64,000 nt of DNA from Rhodococcus rhodochrous (GTDB taxonomy: Bacteria; Actinomycetota; Actinomycetes; Mycobacteriales; Mycobacteriaceae). The DNA lies in assembly GCF_900187265.1 (NCBI RefSeq), contig NZ_LT906450.1, positions 186,001-250,000 of the forward strand. Direction: 5' to 3'. Shown one piece after another: positions 52,001 to 61,216 of this stretch (the stretch's first letter is position 1; each line of letters starts with the position of its first letter). The notes under the pieces were generated by a model. That model was not told where the DNA came from, made no database searches, and saw nothing but the letters and a program-made list of their open reading frames with translations. The position numbers were made by a program, and so were the translations under genes.

Positions 52001-52398
52001 TTGCGGTCGAGCACGTCGACGTTCTCGGCGCCGACCCGCACGAACATCGCGTTGAGCGCGGCGTCCTGCCCGTTGGTGGGGGCGGTCGCGACCAGCATCC
52101 CGCCGTCGCCCGGCATCTCCGCGACGGCGCTGCACGGCACGGTGGCACGGAACTGGAGGGGGACCTGCGACATCAACGGCAGTTCGACGTCGGTCGCCGC
52201 AGAATCCTGCGGCCACGACATCGTCGCCTCGGTCACGCGGACCGGGAGGAACGGTGTGGCCAGCGCCAGGATCATGCCGAGCAACCCGGCGACGACGGCG
52301 ACGAGTCGCGCGGTCCGGTACCGAGTGCGAAGGTCCTCGCCCATCGACCGTGGGGCGGTCGGAGCAGGCGCGGGTGAGGTCGTCACGTCGTCGGGCAC
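49090..52398 (-). CDS. emb: Arabinosyltransferase, EmbA/B/C family (copy 2)
   Basis: A 1102-residue GT-C enzyme with an N-terminal membrane helix, an extracytoplasmic jelly-roll domain (about 58-215), a multi-helix membrane core and a C-terminal carbohydrate-binding domain. The catalytic acidic pair is Asp283-Asp284 (NTSDDGY). Met290 in TMARV corresponds to M. tuberculosis EmbB Met306, the main ethambutol-resistance site, so the wild-type residue is kept. It adds arabinose from DPA to arabinan or lipoarabinomannan. Sequence looks closer to EmbC/EmbB than EmbA. GTG start; 44 nt after copy 1. Confidence 0.94.
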   Translation of the reverse strand: MPDDVTTSPAPAPTAPRSMGEDLRTRYRTARLVAVVAGLLGMILALATPFLPVRVTEATMSWPQDSAATDVELPLMSQVPLQFRATVPCSAVAEMPGDGGMLVATAPTNGQDAALNAMFVRVGAENVDVLDRNVVVATAPRADVESGACSELQIFSDSERTTAEFVGLSDENGNPRAGELTGDLRPLVVGVFSDLPSAVPGLDVTVDVDSRFTSSPTLVKSLAMILAVLSTALALGALAKLDGTDGRGHRRFLPARWWKFTGVDVVVVLTLVGWHFFGANTSDDGYLLTMARVSENSGYMANYFRWFGVPEAPFGWYYDVLAAFAKISTASPWMRIPALIAGILCWMVISREVVPRLGRAVRHNRIALWTGGLVFLAFWLPYNNGLRPEPIVALGALLTWCSIERAIATGRLLPAATAVFIGAFTLAAAPTGLMCVAALIAGIRPMTRIIVRRHREVGTLPLLAPIGAAGLLVLVVVFSDQTLAAVLEATRVRTIIGPNEEWWNDFLRYYYLMVQTVDGSLPRRFAFLTMLLCLFTTLFVLLRRRRIPGVAVSPTWRLLGIVFGTIFFMMFNPTKWTHHFGAYAGIAGSLATVTAVVVSASALRSRRNRTIFLAGLLFVLAVSFAGINGWWYVSSYGVPWFDKTVSLSGYQSSSLFLVLFGLALVLVAWQYLREGYAPPPESPETKKGRRIRALAAAPLTVVAAAMVLFEVLSLLKGAVSQYPAYSLARSNIGAVAGQTCGLANDVLVEADPNEGRLEPIIDSANPPANDDPLAGASPRGFTPDGVPSDLTADYVEVKPGQGNTDNQSVGPTFETGAGGGTTGGSGAQTVNGSTVRLPFGLDPSVTPVLGSYQEGVQEPAALTSSWYALPEITDETPLVIISAAGRIWSYDDTGALTYGQSLLVEYGTRQADGSVEAKGTYLPRDIGPAPSWRNLRVPLADLPDDVDAVRIVANDPNLTGDQWLAFTPPRVPTLERLDAQLGSDQPLLLDWAVGLQFPCQRPFDHWAGVAEMPNYRVLPDRPLAVSSTDTWQSADNGGPLGFAEVLARPEQVPTYLENDWGRDWGSVERYVRFYPNAQPAELTTTEVTRSGLWKPAPMRVYE

Positions 52399-52442
52399 GG
52401 GAGTCGATGGTATCCGGCGACGTGGTGTGACGGCACTCGCCC

Positions 52443-55400
52443 TTACTCCAGCAGGACCGGGACCCCGTCACGGATGCGGCCCGGCGACCACAGGCCGGAG
52501 CGGGTCGTCACGTCGGTGGTGACCTCCGCGGGGGAGGCATCCGGGTCGATCGGACGGTACTGCTCGAGCGATCCCCAGTCGCGATCCCAGTCGTGGTTCA
52601 GATAGGTCGGGACGGCCTCGGCGTTCAGCAGCAGCGGGATCCAGCCGAGCGGCCCACCGCCGATGTCGTCCTGCCAGCCGTTCGTCGCGTCGGCCCCGAC
52701 GCGGTCCGGGAGGATGCGGTACTCGGGGACCTCGGCGACACCGTTGCGATGTCCGAACGGTCGCTGGCACGGAAAGGCGAGACCCACCGACCAGTCGATG
52801 AGGACCGGGGCGTCGGATCCGACGACCTCCTGCAGGGTCTGCATGCGCGGCATCCGCGGCGGCGTGACCGCGACCCACTGGTCGGGGGAGAGGTCACCGT
52901 CGTCCACGACGATGCGCACGGCGTCGGCGTCGGCCGGGATCGCGTCGCTCGGCACGCGCAGGTTGCGCCAGGACGGCGACGGGCCGATGTCGATCGGGGC
53001 GAGCGTGGCCAGCGGCGTCACCTCGTCCCCGGACGACGAACCGAACTCCAGCAGCACGTCCTGACCCGGGGTGATGACACCGTCGGGGTCCACGTAGCGG
53101 ACGCGTCCCGCCGCGGTCACGACCAGCAGCGGTGTCTCGTCGGTGCGCTCCGGCAGCGCGTACCAGCCGGATTCGAGCTCGGCCGACTGCTGCACGCCGG
53201 ATCGGTAGCTGCCGAGGACGGGCGTGGTCTGCGGGTCGAGGCCGAAGGGGAGCTTCACGGTACTGCCGTTGATGCCCTCGTTGCTGGTGCGACCGCCCTC
53301 GGTGCCGGCACTGGTGGAGGTGGTGGTGCCGCCCTCCTCGCTGTCGACGGTGTTGGCGCCACCGGTCGTGGTGGTCTCCGCGTCGGCGGTCAGGTCGAGC
53401 GCCACGCCGTTCGGGGTGAAACCGACGGCGGTGCCGGCGCCCAGGGCCTCGCCCGGATCACCGTCGAGAGGCTGCAGCATCGTCGCGTTCGGATCGGACT
53501 CGACGAGCACCTCGTTGGCGAGACCGCAGTGATCACCGGTCAGGGCCGCCGCGTTCGACTTGGCGATCGAATAGGCCGGGTACTGCGAGACCGCGCCCTT
53601 GAGCAGCGACAGCACCTCGAACAGCACCACCGCCGCCGCGACCAGCGTCAGCGGCGCCGACGCCAGGGCCCGCACCTTGCCGTTGCGGTCGGGCCGCGGT
53701 GTCGTGAACGGCTCGCGCAGGTGGAACCACGCGGCGAGGAGCAGGGCGAGCACCGTCAGGCCGAGCAGTGCCGTGGAGAAGCCGAAACCGGAGATCGACG
53801 GCGGCTTGTCCCACCACGGGACGCCGTAGCTCGAGACGTACCACCAGCCGTTCGAGCCGGTGAACGCCATCGCCAGGACGAACAGCACCCCGGCGGTGAA
53901 CAGAGCCCGGTTGCGGGCCGACCGGATGCCGACCGAGCCCACCCCGATCGCGGCGAGCGCAGCCACCGACGCGGCCAGGCCCGCGTACACACCGAAGTGA
54001 TGCGTCCACTTCGTCGGAGTGAGCATCATGAGCAGCAACGACGCGAAGACGATGCCGAGGATGCGGCGCGACGGTCCGATCGCGGTGCCCGGGATGCGGC
54101 CCTTGCGCAGGATCAGCATGACGCACACGACCAGGCACAACAGCATCACGAACACGCCGAACCGGCGGGCCAGCGAACCGTCGGGAGAGACGGTGAGCAG
54201 CGCGTCCCAGCGCAACCGCTCGTCGAACCACGGCACGTTCGGGCCCACGGCCGACCGCACACGGGTCGCTTCGAGGACCGACGCGAGTGTCTGGTCGGCG
54301 AAGACCGCGATGAGCACGACCGTGCCCGACGCGAGGATCGGCGCGAGGGGCGCGACGACACCGACGAGATGCCGGCGCGCGACGAGCACCTTCACCAGCG
54401 GGCGCATCCCGGCGACGAGCGCGGCCACCGCGATCAGGCCGGTCGGGCCGGCAGCGAGGGAGAAGGCCGCGATGAGCACCGCGATCGCGGCGGGCAGCAT
54501 GCGCCCGGTCGCGATGGCGCGTTCGACCGAACACCAGGTCAGCAGTGCACCGACCGCGATGATCGGCTCGGGCCGCAGACCGTTGTTGTAGGGGAGCCAG
54601 AAGGCGAGGAAGACCAGCCCGGCCGTCCACAGCGACACCCGGCTGTGCCGGACGGCGACACCGAGCCGCGGGATGACCTCGCGGCTGATGACCATCCAGC
54701 ACAGGATCGCCGCGATCAGCGTGGGCACGCGCATCCACACGCTCGACGTCGAGACCTGCGCGAACACGACGAGCACGTCGTAGAACCAGCCGAACGGCGC
54801 CTCGGGCACACCGAACCAGCGGAAGTAGTTGGCCATGTATCCGGCCTCGTCGGACACCCGCGCCATGTTGAGGATGTAACCGTCGTCCGAGGTGTTCGCG
54901 CCGAGGATGTGCCAGAGCAACAGGGTGCCCACGACCACCGCGTCCACGAAGGTGAACCGCCACCAACGGGCCGGCAGGAACCGGCGGGCGCGGCGTCCGT
55001 CGATCCCGTCCAGGCGATGCAGGGCGACGAGGGAGACCAACGTTGCGAGCGCGCACACGATCATCGCGAGGAGCTTGAGCACCGTAGGCGTCGACGTGAA
55101 CCGCGAGTCGAGCTCGGCGCGCACCGACAACCGTTCCGTGGAGTCGTCACCCTCGGGGTCGAAGGAGCCCGAGGGGCCGGTGAGGTCGCTGAAGACACCG
55201 ACCATCTGCGGCCGCTCGTCGCCCTCGAGTTCGATCGCGACCGGCGGGTCCGCGCCCACGATCTCGGCGGCCGTGCGTTCGGAGTTCGATGCGACCGTCA
55301 CCGCCGTGCACGGCTCGTCGAGCGGCGCGGAGACGAGCACCGAGTTGCGCAGGACGGCCTCCACGGTGCCGGGCGCACCGTCCTCGCCGGGTACCGCGCG

Positions 55401-55739
55401 GATCACGAGGCCCTCCGCCGTGGCGTCCGGGGAGCCCGACGGGATGGTCGAGACGAGGGTGCCACCGTCGGAACCGAGCTGCGATGCCGCCGCGCACGGC
55501 ACACTCACCCGAAGCGTGAGCGGGGCGTAGGTGACGAGCGGCGCCTCGACACTGTCGACGCTGCCGTTCTGCGGCCACTGCAGTTCGCCGGTCTCCTGCC
55601 GGACCGGCAGGAACGGAAGGGTCAGAGCCAGCACGAACCCGAGCAGACCCGACACGATCGCGACGATCCGCGCTGTGCGGATGCGCGATGTCGGGTCGGA
55701 CGAATCGGTTTTCCCGGGCGAAGCGGTATCGGCTGGCAC
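52443..55739 (-). CDS. emb: Arabinosyltransferase, EmbA/B/C family (copy 1)
   Basis: A 1098-residue paralogue of the gene that follows it, with the same layout. The GT-C pair is Asp285-Asp286 (NTSDDGYIL), and Met292 occupies the EmbB-306 position. The MANYFRWFGVPEAPFGW block is shared with copy 2. The loop near 780-830 carries a Thr/Gly/Ser-rich insert that differs between copies. Mycobacteria carry aftA-embC-embA-embB here; only two emb genes are present, and no aftA lies upstream within the window. Confidence 0.94.
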   Translation of the reverse strand: MPADTASPGKTDSSDPTSRIRTARIVAIVSGLLGFVLALTLPFLPVRQETGELQWPQNGSVDSVEAPLVTYAPLTLRVSVPCAAASQLGSDGGTLVSTIPSGSPDATAEGLVIRAVPGEDGAPGTVEAVLRNSVLVSAPLDEPCTAVTVASNSERTAAEIVGADPPVAIELEGDERPQMVGVFSDLTGPSGSFDPEGDDSTERLSVRAELDSRFTSTPTVLKLLAMIVCALATLVSLVALHRLDGIDGRRARRFLPARWWRFTFVDAVVVGTLLLWHILGANTSDDGYILNMARVSDEAGYMANYFRWFGVPEAPFGWFYDVLVVFAQVSTSSVWMRVPTLIAAILCWMVISREVIPRLGVAVRHSRVSLWTAGLVFLAFWLPYNNGLRPEPIIAVGALLTWCSVERAIATGRMLPAAIAVLIAAFSLAAGPTGLIAVAALVAGMRPLVKVLVARRHLVGVVAPLAPILASGTVVLIAVFADQTLASVLEATRVRSAVGPNVPWFDERLRWDALLTVSPDGSLARRFGVFVMLLCLVVCVMLILRKGRIPGTAIGPSRRILGIVFASLLLMMLTPTKWTHHFGVYAGLAASVAALAAIGVGSVGIRSARNRALFTAGVLFVLAMAFTGSNGWWYVSSYGVPWWDKPPSISGFGFSTALLGLTVLALLLAAWFHLREPFTTPRPDRNGKVRALASAPLTLVAAAVVLFEVLSLLKGAVSQYPAYSIAKSNAAALTGDHCGLANEVLVESDPNATMLQPLDGDPGEALGAGTAVGFTPNGVALDLTADAETTTTGGANTVDSEEGGTTTSTSAGTEGGRTSNEGINGSTVKLPFGLDPQTTPVLGSYRSGVQQSAELESGWYALPERTDETPLLVVTAAGRVRYVDPDGVITPGQDVLLEFGSSSGDEVTPLATLAPIDIGPSPSWRNLRVPSDAIPADADAVRIVVDDGDLSPDQWVAVTPPRMPRMQTLQEVVGSDAPVLIDWSVGLAFPCQRPFGHRNGVAEVPEYRILPDRVGADATNGWQDDIGGGPLGWIPLLLNAEAVPTYLNHDWDRDWGSLEQYRPIDPDASPAEVTTDVTTRSGLWSPGRIRDGVPVLLE

Positions 55740-55870
55740 AAGCGTCGATGCTAGGCGAGTCCCGTCACGGTCCGGCCTCGCGCCGCTCCGCTCGCACTAC
55801 TCGCAGGTACTCCACGGGTTCTGTCGGACCACGTCCGGAGCGATACCTCCCGCAACTAGCATCGCTGTGT

Positions 55871-58648
55871 ATGAAGACCTCCACCCCGATCGGGCGCGCT
55901 CTCCGCGCGGCGGGCATCGGGGAGGTCTGCGACGACTCGACCACACGCGCGCTGTACTCGTCCGATGCCTCTCTCTATCGCGTCCCACCACAGGCCGTGG
56001 TGCGCGCCCGGTCGATCGACGACGTCGCCACGACCCTCGACGTGTGCCGGCGGGAGGGCGTCCCCCTCACCTCCCGCGGCACCGGCACCTCGCTCGCGGG
56101 CAACGCCGTCGGGCCCGGCGTCGTCATCGACTTCTCGCGTCACCTGAACCGGGTGCTCTCCGTCGACCCCGAGACCCGGACCGCGCGGGTGCAACCGGGT
56201 GTCGTGCAGGCCGAGCTGCAGCGCGCCGCGGCACCGCACGGTCTGCGCTTCGGTCCCGACCCGTCCACCCACAACCGGTGCACGATCGGCGGGATGATCG
56301 GCAACAACGCGTGTGGGGCGCGCGCGCTCGGCTACGGCCGCACATCCGACAACGTCGTCGCGCTCGAGGTGCTCACCGGCACCGGGCACCCGCTGACGCT
56401 GCCCGGCGAGGACCCGACACTCGACCCGCTGCGGGGGATCGTCGCGCGCGATCTCGCGACAATCCGCACCGAATTCGGTCGCTTCGGCCGGCAGGTGTCG
56501 GGCTACGCCCTCGAGCATCTGTTGCCGGAGCACGGATTCGACGTCCGGAAACTGTTCGTCGGCAGCGAGGGCACGCTCGGGATCACGACCGAGGCGACGG
56601 TGCAGCTGGTCGCCGACCCCGCCGTACGCACGATGGTCGTGCTCGGCTATCCCGACATCGTCGCCGCCGGGAACGCCGCGCACGGACTGCTCGGTTTCCG
56701 GCCCACCGCGTGCGAGGGGCTCGACTCGCGGATCGTCGACATCGTCCGGCACCGGCGCGGACCGGAGGCGGTGCCGCCCCTCCCGTCGGGTGCGGCGTGG
56801 CTGTTCGTCGAGCTGGCCGGCGACGACGCCGACGAGGTGCGCGACCGGGCGAGGGCACTCGCGCAGGCCGCAGCCGCGACCGACGTCCTTCACGTCGAGG
56901 ATCAGGCGCGGGCCGCCGCTCTGTGGCGTATCCGGGAGGAGGGGGCCGGCCTGTCCGCGAGAAGTCCGAAGGGGCTGCCCGCACACGCGGGATGGGAGGA
57001 CGCCGCCGTCCCCGCCCACCGCGTCGGCGACTATCTCCGCGACTTCGAGGAACTGCTCGCCGGATACGACGTCACCGGCTATCCCTACGGGCACTTCGCC
57101 GACGGATGCATCCACATCCGTCTCGACATCCCGCTCGAGGTTCCCGGACTGTTCCGCGAATTCCTCTTCGAAGCAGGCAAACTCGTCGCCGAATACGGCG
57201 GGTCGATGTCGGGGGAGCACGGCGACGGCCGCGCCCGGAGCGAACTGCTGCCCCTGATGTACTCGCCCGACGCGCTCGCGCTGTTCGGGGCCGTGAAGTC
57301 GGTCTTCGATCCGGAGAACATCCTCAACCCCGGAGTGCTCGTCGACCCGCGCCCCGTCGACGTCGACCTCCGCGTCCCGGCCGCGCGGAAGGTTCGCGAG
57401 GACCTGGCCTTCCGCTATCTCGAGGACGGCGGCGACTTCACGCAGGCCGTCCACCGGTGCACCGGGATCGGCAAGTGCCGCGCCGACAACACCGGCACCG
57501 GTGGGGTGATGTGCCCGTCCTTCCTCGCGACCCGCGAGGAGAAGGACTCCACCCGCGGGCGTGCCCGGGCGTTGCAGGAAATGCTCAACGGGCACCTCGT
57601 CGACGAGTCGTGGCAGTCGCCGGAGGTACACGAAGCACTCGATCTGTGCCTGTCGTGCAAGGGATGCCTGTCCGACTGCCCGACCGGCGTCGACATGGCG
57701 ACCCTCAAATCCGAAGTCCTGCACCAGACCTACCGGGGACGGAGGCGGCCCGCCAGTCACTACGGTCTCGGCAGGCTGCCGCAGTGGGCGGCGATCGCCT
57801 CCCGTGCGCCAAGCGCCGTCAACGCCCTTGTCCGCGCTCCGGGGGTCGCCCCGCTCGGGTTGACCGTCGCCGGTCTCGACCGCCGCCGCCGTGTACCGAG
57901 GTTCGCTCCCCGCACCTTCCGGAAGTGGTTCGCCGACACCCTCCCGCAACGATCCCGCACGGGCGACCCGGTGCTGCTGTTCGTCGACACCTTCACCGAA
58001 TACTTCACCCCGGAGATCGGAGCCGCTGCCGTGCGTGTCCTCGAGACCGCCGGATACAGCGTGCACATCACCGACGAACCCCGCTGCTGCGGGCTGACAT
58101 GGATCACCACCGGCCAGCTCGACCAGGCACGGAAGATCGTGGGCCGCACCGTCGCCGAACTCTTCCGCAGCGGCATGCCGATCGTCGGGCTCGAACCGTC
58201 GTGTACCGCCGTCCTGCGTTCCGACGCGGTCGAACTGCTCGGGTCCGCACCTGCTCGCCTCGTGGCCGACAGCACCACGACCCTCGCCGAACTCCTCGCC
58301 GACTGGGAACCGCCGTCGCTGGACGGCACACGGATCGTCGCGCAACCCCACTGCCACCACCACGCCGTCATGGGCTGGGGAGCCGACGCCGCACTGCTGC
58401 GACGCGCGGGCGCCGATGTGCAGCGCCTCGCCGGCTGTTGCGGCCTGGCCGGGAACTTCGGTGTCGAACGCGGGCATTACGACGTGTCGGTGGCGGTCGC
58501 GCAGACCCAACTGCTGCCGGCCGTCGAGGCGGCATCCGACGACGCGGTGATCCTCGCCGACGGGTACTCGTGCCGTACCCAACTGAGCGACCTCACGACG
58601 CGGCGCGGCACGCACCTGGCGGAGTTGCTGGCCTCACGACTGCCGTAG
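55871..58648 (+). CDS. FAD-linked oxidase / Fe-S oxidoreductase fusion (D-2-hydroxyacid dehydrogenase-like)
   Basis: A 925-residue fusion. The N-terminal PCMH FAD domain has SRGTGTSLAGNAVGPGVVI (about 70-88) and GGMIGNNACGARAL; the FAD-oxidase C-terminal domain ends in SGEHGDGRARSELL. A ferredoxin-like part follows with cysteines from 530 (CTGIGKCR) and 593 (CLSCKGCLSDCP), then two CCG domains (Cys739-740, Cys856-857). This is the GlcD-GlpC-type layout that oxidises D-lactate, glycolate or a related hydroxyacid. ATG 55871 lies 8 nt after TAGCAT, so the mRNA may be leaderless. The 3' end overlaps the AraC gene by 15 nt. Confidence 0.9.
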   Translation: MKTSTPIGRALRAAGIGEVCDDSTTRALYSSDASLYRVPPQAVVRARSIDDVATTLDVCRREGVPLTSRGTGTSLAGNAVGPGVVIDFSRHLNRVLSVDPETRTARVQPGVVQAELQRAAAPHGLRFGPDPSTHNRCTIGGMIGNNACGARALGYGRTSDNVVALEVLTGTGHPLTLPGEDPTLDPLRGIVARDLATIRTEFGRFGRQVSGYALEHLLPEHGFDVRKLFVGSEGTLGITTEATVQLVADPAVRTMVVLGYPDIVAAGNAAHGLLGFRPTACEGLDSRIVDIVRHRRGPEAVPPLPSGAAWLFVELAGDDADEVRDRARALAQAAAATDVLHVEDQARAAALWRIREEGAGLSARSPKGLPAHAGWEDAAVPAHRVGDYLRDFEELLAGYDVTGYPYGHFADGCIHIRLDIPLEVPGLFREFLFEAGKLVAEYGGSMSGEHGDGRARSELLPLMYSPDALALFGAVKSVFDPENILNPGVLVDPRPVDVDLRVPAARKVREDLAFRYLEDGGDFTQAVHRCTGIGKCRADNTGTGGVMCPSFLATREEKDSTRGRARALQEMLNGHLVDESWQSPEVHEALDLCLSCKGCLSDCPTGVDMATLKSEVLHQTYRGRRRPASHYGLGRLPQWAAIASRAPSAVNALVRAPGVAPLGLTVAGLDRRRRVPRFAPRTFRKWFADTLPQRSRTGDPVLLFVDTFTEYFTPEIGAAAVRVLETAGYSVHITDEPRCCGLTWITTGQLDQARKIVGRTVAELFRSGMPIVGLEPSCTAVLRSDAVELLGSAPARLVADSTTTLAELLADWEPPSLDGTRIVAQPHCHHHAVMGWGADAALLRRAGADVQRLAGCCGLAGNFGVERGHYDVSVAVAQTQLLPAVEAASDDAVILADGYSCRTQLSDLTTRRGTHLAELLASRLP

Positions 58649-59443
58649 GGAATCGAGGCGCTCGTCGACGACGATGCTCACACCGGATGCGGTCAGTGCC
58701 GTGGCGGTGAGCCCGAACATGCGCAGGAAGGTGTCGCTGAAATGGGACGGCGACGCGAACCCCGCCGACATCGCGGCCGAGGTGAAATCTCCTCCCTCCG
58801 CGATAGTCCGGGCGACGGCGAGCATGCGGAGCCACAAACGGTAACGACGGAAGCTCGTGCCGGTCTCCCGTCCGAACAGTCGCAGGAAGTACGGCGTCGA
58901 GAGTGATTCCGCCCGTGCGAGATCGGTGGCGCTGCGTTCGGACGACGGATCGGATCGCATGCGTTCGACGGTCCGCGCGATCCGCGGGTCCAGGCGCCGT
59001 CGGGGCGGTCCCGACGCCGTCGCGGTGATGGCAACGCCGTCCGGAGCCGGCGCCTTGCACAGATCGATCAGTACGGACTCCTCACGATGACCGATACGGA
59101 ACGGACCGCACCGATCCGATCTCCAGACCTCGTGCTCGCGGAGATATGCCTGGTTCACGTCCGCGTAGCAGAACAGGATCCTGTTCGGTGGAGGAGACAC
59201 CACTCGGTGGACCAATCGTGGCGGAACCAGGGCACTGCGGGCGCTGATCTCCGTTCCGTCCTCGGCGGTCAGCGTGAACGGGGCGTCGACACCGACGACC
59301 ACGCAGTACACCGACGTCGAGTGCGGATCGAGCTCGAGAGACGGGCCGAGATAGGCCGCTCGTCCGGGCCATACCCAGAGCATCGGATCCGGTGGCGATG
59401 AATCCGGAACAGCGCACGTTTCCGGAAGCGCGGCGGAGGCCAT
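58634..59443 (-). CDS. AraC-family transcriptional regulator
   Basis: A 269-residue protein with an N-terminal cupin-like sensing region and a C-terminal pair of HTH motifs (about 165-255): ARAESLSTPYFLRLFGRETG and FTSAAMSAGFASPSHFSDTF. It is tail-to-tail with the oxidoreductase gene, overlapping 15 nt, and may control it or the small membrane protein gene divergent from it. Confidence 0.88.
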   Translation of the reverse strand: MASAALPETCAVPDSSPPDPMLWVWPGRAAYLGPSLELDPHSTSVYCVVVGVDAPFTLTAEDGTEISARSALVPPRLVHRVVSPPPNRILFCYADVNQAYLREHEVWRSDRCGPFRIGHREESVLIDLCKAPAPDGVAITATASGPPRRRLDPRIARTVERMRSDPSSERSATDLARAESLSTPYFLRLFGRETGTSFRRYRLWLRMLAVARTIAEGGDFTSAAMSAGFASPSHFSDTFLRMFGLTATALTASGVSIVVDERLDSLRQS

Positions 59444-59521
59444 GCCGCGAGTCTAGGAGTGTCCGTCCCGAAGCCGGTGGTCTTCACCGATTCGGTCCGA
59501 TCACGAAGCGAAGGAGTCGGA

Positions 59522-59890
59522 ATGCGTTCATCGAGGATCGGTTCGCTACTCATGGCAGGAGTCGGCGTCGCTCACCTCGTTCCTGCGACGGCGGTGGTGT
59601 CGCGGCGGCGGGTCGAGGGTCTGTACGACGTCGACGCGAGGGACCGGAACGTCGAACTGCTTCTGCGGCACCGTGCGACCTTCTTCGGGCTCGTCGGTGC
59701 TGCGCTGCTCGCCGGTGCGGTCCACCCGCCCTACCGGTTGCCGGCCCTGCTGGCGGGGGTGCTGTCGCTGGGGTCGTTCGTCGGGCTCGTCGAGGCGGCC
59801 GGTCCTGCGAACGAGGAGCTCACCCGCATCGTCCGGGTCGACGTCGGTCTCCTCGGTGCCCTGGCCGGTGCGGCGGCCCTCACCCGGTGA
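59522..59890 (+). CDS. Small membrane protein of unknown function
   Basis: A 122-residue protein with four hydrophobic segments (about 8-26, 50-67, 72-92, 103-120). ATG 59522 is chosen because AAGGAG lies 8 nt before it. Divergent from the AraC gene, so possibly its target. No family recognised. Confidence 0.7.
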   Translation: MRSSRIGSLLMAGVGVAHLVPATAVVSRRRVEGLYDVDARDRNVELLLRHRATFFGLVGAALLAGAVHPPYRLPALLAGVLSLGSFVGLVEAAGPANEELTRIVRVDVGLLGALAGAAALTR

Positions 59891-59900
59891 TCGACAGCGC

Positions 59901-60560
59901 TCACCCTCTGCTGTGTCGCCCTCTGGTGCGTTCGCTTCGGGTGGGGCGCGGACCGAGTTCGTAGGGGATCTTCAGGATGTGGCGGGTCTTGGCGTCGATG
60001 TCGCAGTTGCCCGACGCAATGGAATAAAGGATTCCGTTGTAGACCAGGTCCCACAGATCAGGGTTGCGCTGGATCTCGTTGATCTTGAACGAATGGATCT
60101 CGTTGCCGTGTACATCTTTCAAACGAAGAACGCGGTTGTAGCCGTCAGCGGAGAACTGGATGCGGGTGAGTTGGTAGGTGTCGACCCAATCTTCGCGCCA
60201 TTGAACCCAGTTGATACCCGCTGCGGTCCAGTGATTCCCGATGCCTCGAAACAACAGCATGGCACTTCCGATGATGATGACCCACATGATCCACCAGTGG
60301 ATCCAGCGGAAATCTCCGTTGATGACGGTGAGGTACACGATCAAGATTCCCGTTATCAGCAGTGCGCTGATGTATTTATCGCGGACGGTGGGTTGGAGCC
60401 ATTCGAGGGTGGGGCCGAGATGGTCCGGTGCATCTGGTGGGTTCCGTGGGTTGCGGTCGAGCGGTGTGTATTCCGTGCCGTGGTAGATGCGGGGCGCCCG
60501 GGGTGGGCGGGGTTCGCCTGTGATCGAATCCGGCATCGATGGTAGGTCGGCAGCGTTCAC
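59901..60560 (-). CDS. Two-TM membrane protein, tandem copy 3 (candidate immunity protein)
   Basis: A 219-residue protein. A Pro-rich N-terminal part with PPRAPRIYHGTEYTP is followed by two membrane helices (about 64-80 and 87-106) and a C-terminal domain (108-219) with a beta-rich pattern (TRIQFSADGYNRVLRLKD, EIHSFKINEIQRNPDLWDLVYNGI) that recalls bacterial PH-like domains. The last 90 residues are almost identical to those of the two upstream copies; the helices differ most. GTG 60560 overlaps the upstream stop (GTGA). No family name recognised. Last gene of the operon. Confidence 0.82.
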   Translation of the reverse strand: MNAADLPSMPDSITGEPRPPRAPRIYHGTEYTPLDRNPRNPPDAPDHLGPTLEWLQPTVRDKYISALLITGILIVYLTVINGDFRWIHWWIMWVIIIGSAMLLFRGIGNHWTAAGINWVQWREDWVDTYQLTRIQFSADGYNRVLRLKDVHGNEIHSFKINEIQRNPDLWDLVYNGILYSIASGNCDIDAKTRHILKIPYELGPRPTRSERTRGRHSRG

Positions 60561-61216
60561 CCTCTACGCCCCCGTCCTCTGATGCGCTCGCTACGGGTGG
60601 GGCGCGGCCCGAGTTCGTAGGGGATCTTCAGGATGTGACGGGTTTTGGCGTCGATGTCGCAGTTGCCCGACGCGACGGAGTGGAGGATGCCGTTGTAGAC
60701 CAGGTCCCAGAGGTCAGGGTTTCCTTGAATGTCGCTGATCTTGAAAGAGTGGATCTCGTTGCCGTGGTCATCTTTCAACCGGAGCACACGGCTGTAGCCG
60801 TCTGCGGAAAAGCGGATGCGGGTGAGGTGGTAGGTGTCGACCCAGCTGCTGCGCCATTGCACCCAACTGGCACCGGCTGCGGTCCAATGGTTCGCGGTAG
60901 CGCGAAACATCATCCAGGCGCCTACCGCCATGATGACCCACATGATCCACCAGTGGACCCAGCGGAAGTCTCCGTTGAGGACGGTGAGATACACGACCAA
61001 GAGCAAGACCATGGAAAGGGCACTAGTGTACTTGTCGCGGACGGTGGGCCGGAGCCATTCGAGCGTGGGGCGGAGATGATCCGGTGCCTCGGGCGGCTTT
61101 CGTGGGGAGCGCTTGACTGGTGTGTATTCCGTGCCGTGGTAGATGCGGGGCGCCCGGGGTGGGCGGGGTTCGCCTGTGATCGAATCCGGCATCGGTGGTA
61201 GATCGATGGGGTTCAC
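60557..61216 (-). CDS. Two-TM membrane protein, tandem copy 2 (candidate immunity protein)
   Basis: A 219-residue paralogue of its neighbours with the same layout: a PPRAPRIYHGTEYTP N-terminus, helices near 64-80 and 87-106 and the invariant C-terminal domain. GTG 61216 is chosen because it aligns with the copy 3 start and gives the same length and the same GTGA overlap; an ATG created by one base change lies 3 nt upstream (61219). The membrane hairpin differs from copy 3 at many positions (SMVLLLVVYLTVLNG), while the tail is nearly unchanged. Confidence 0.82.
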   Translation of the reverse strand: MNPIDLPPMPDSITGEPRPPRAPRIYHGTEYTPVKRSPRKPPEAPDHLRPTLEWLRPTVRDKYTSALSMVLLLVVYLTVLNGDFRWVHWWIMWVIMAVGAWMMFRATANHWTAAGASWVQWRSSWVDTYHLTRIRFSADGYSRVLRLKDDHGNEIHSFKISDIQGNPDLWDLVYNGILHSVASGNCDIDAKTRHILKIPYELGPRPTRSERIRGRGRRG

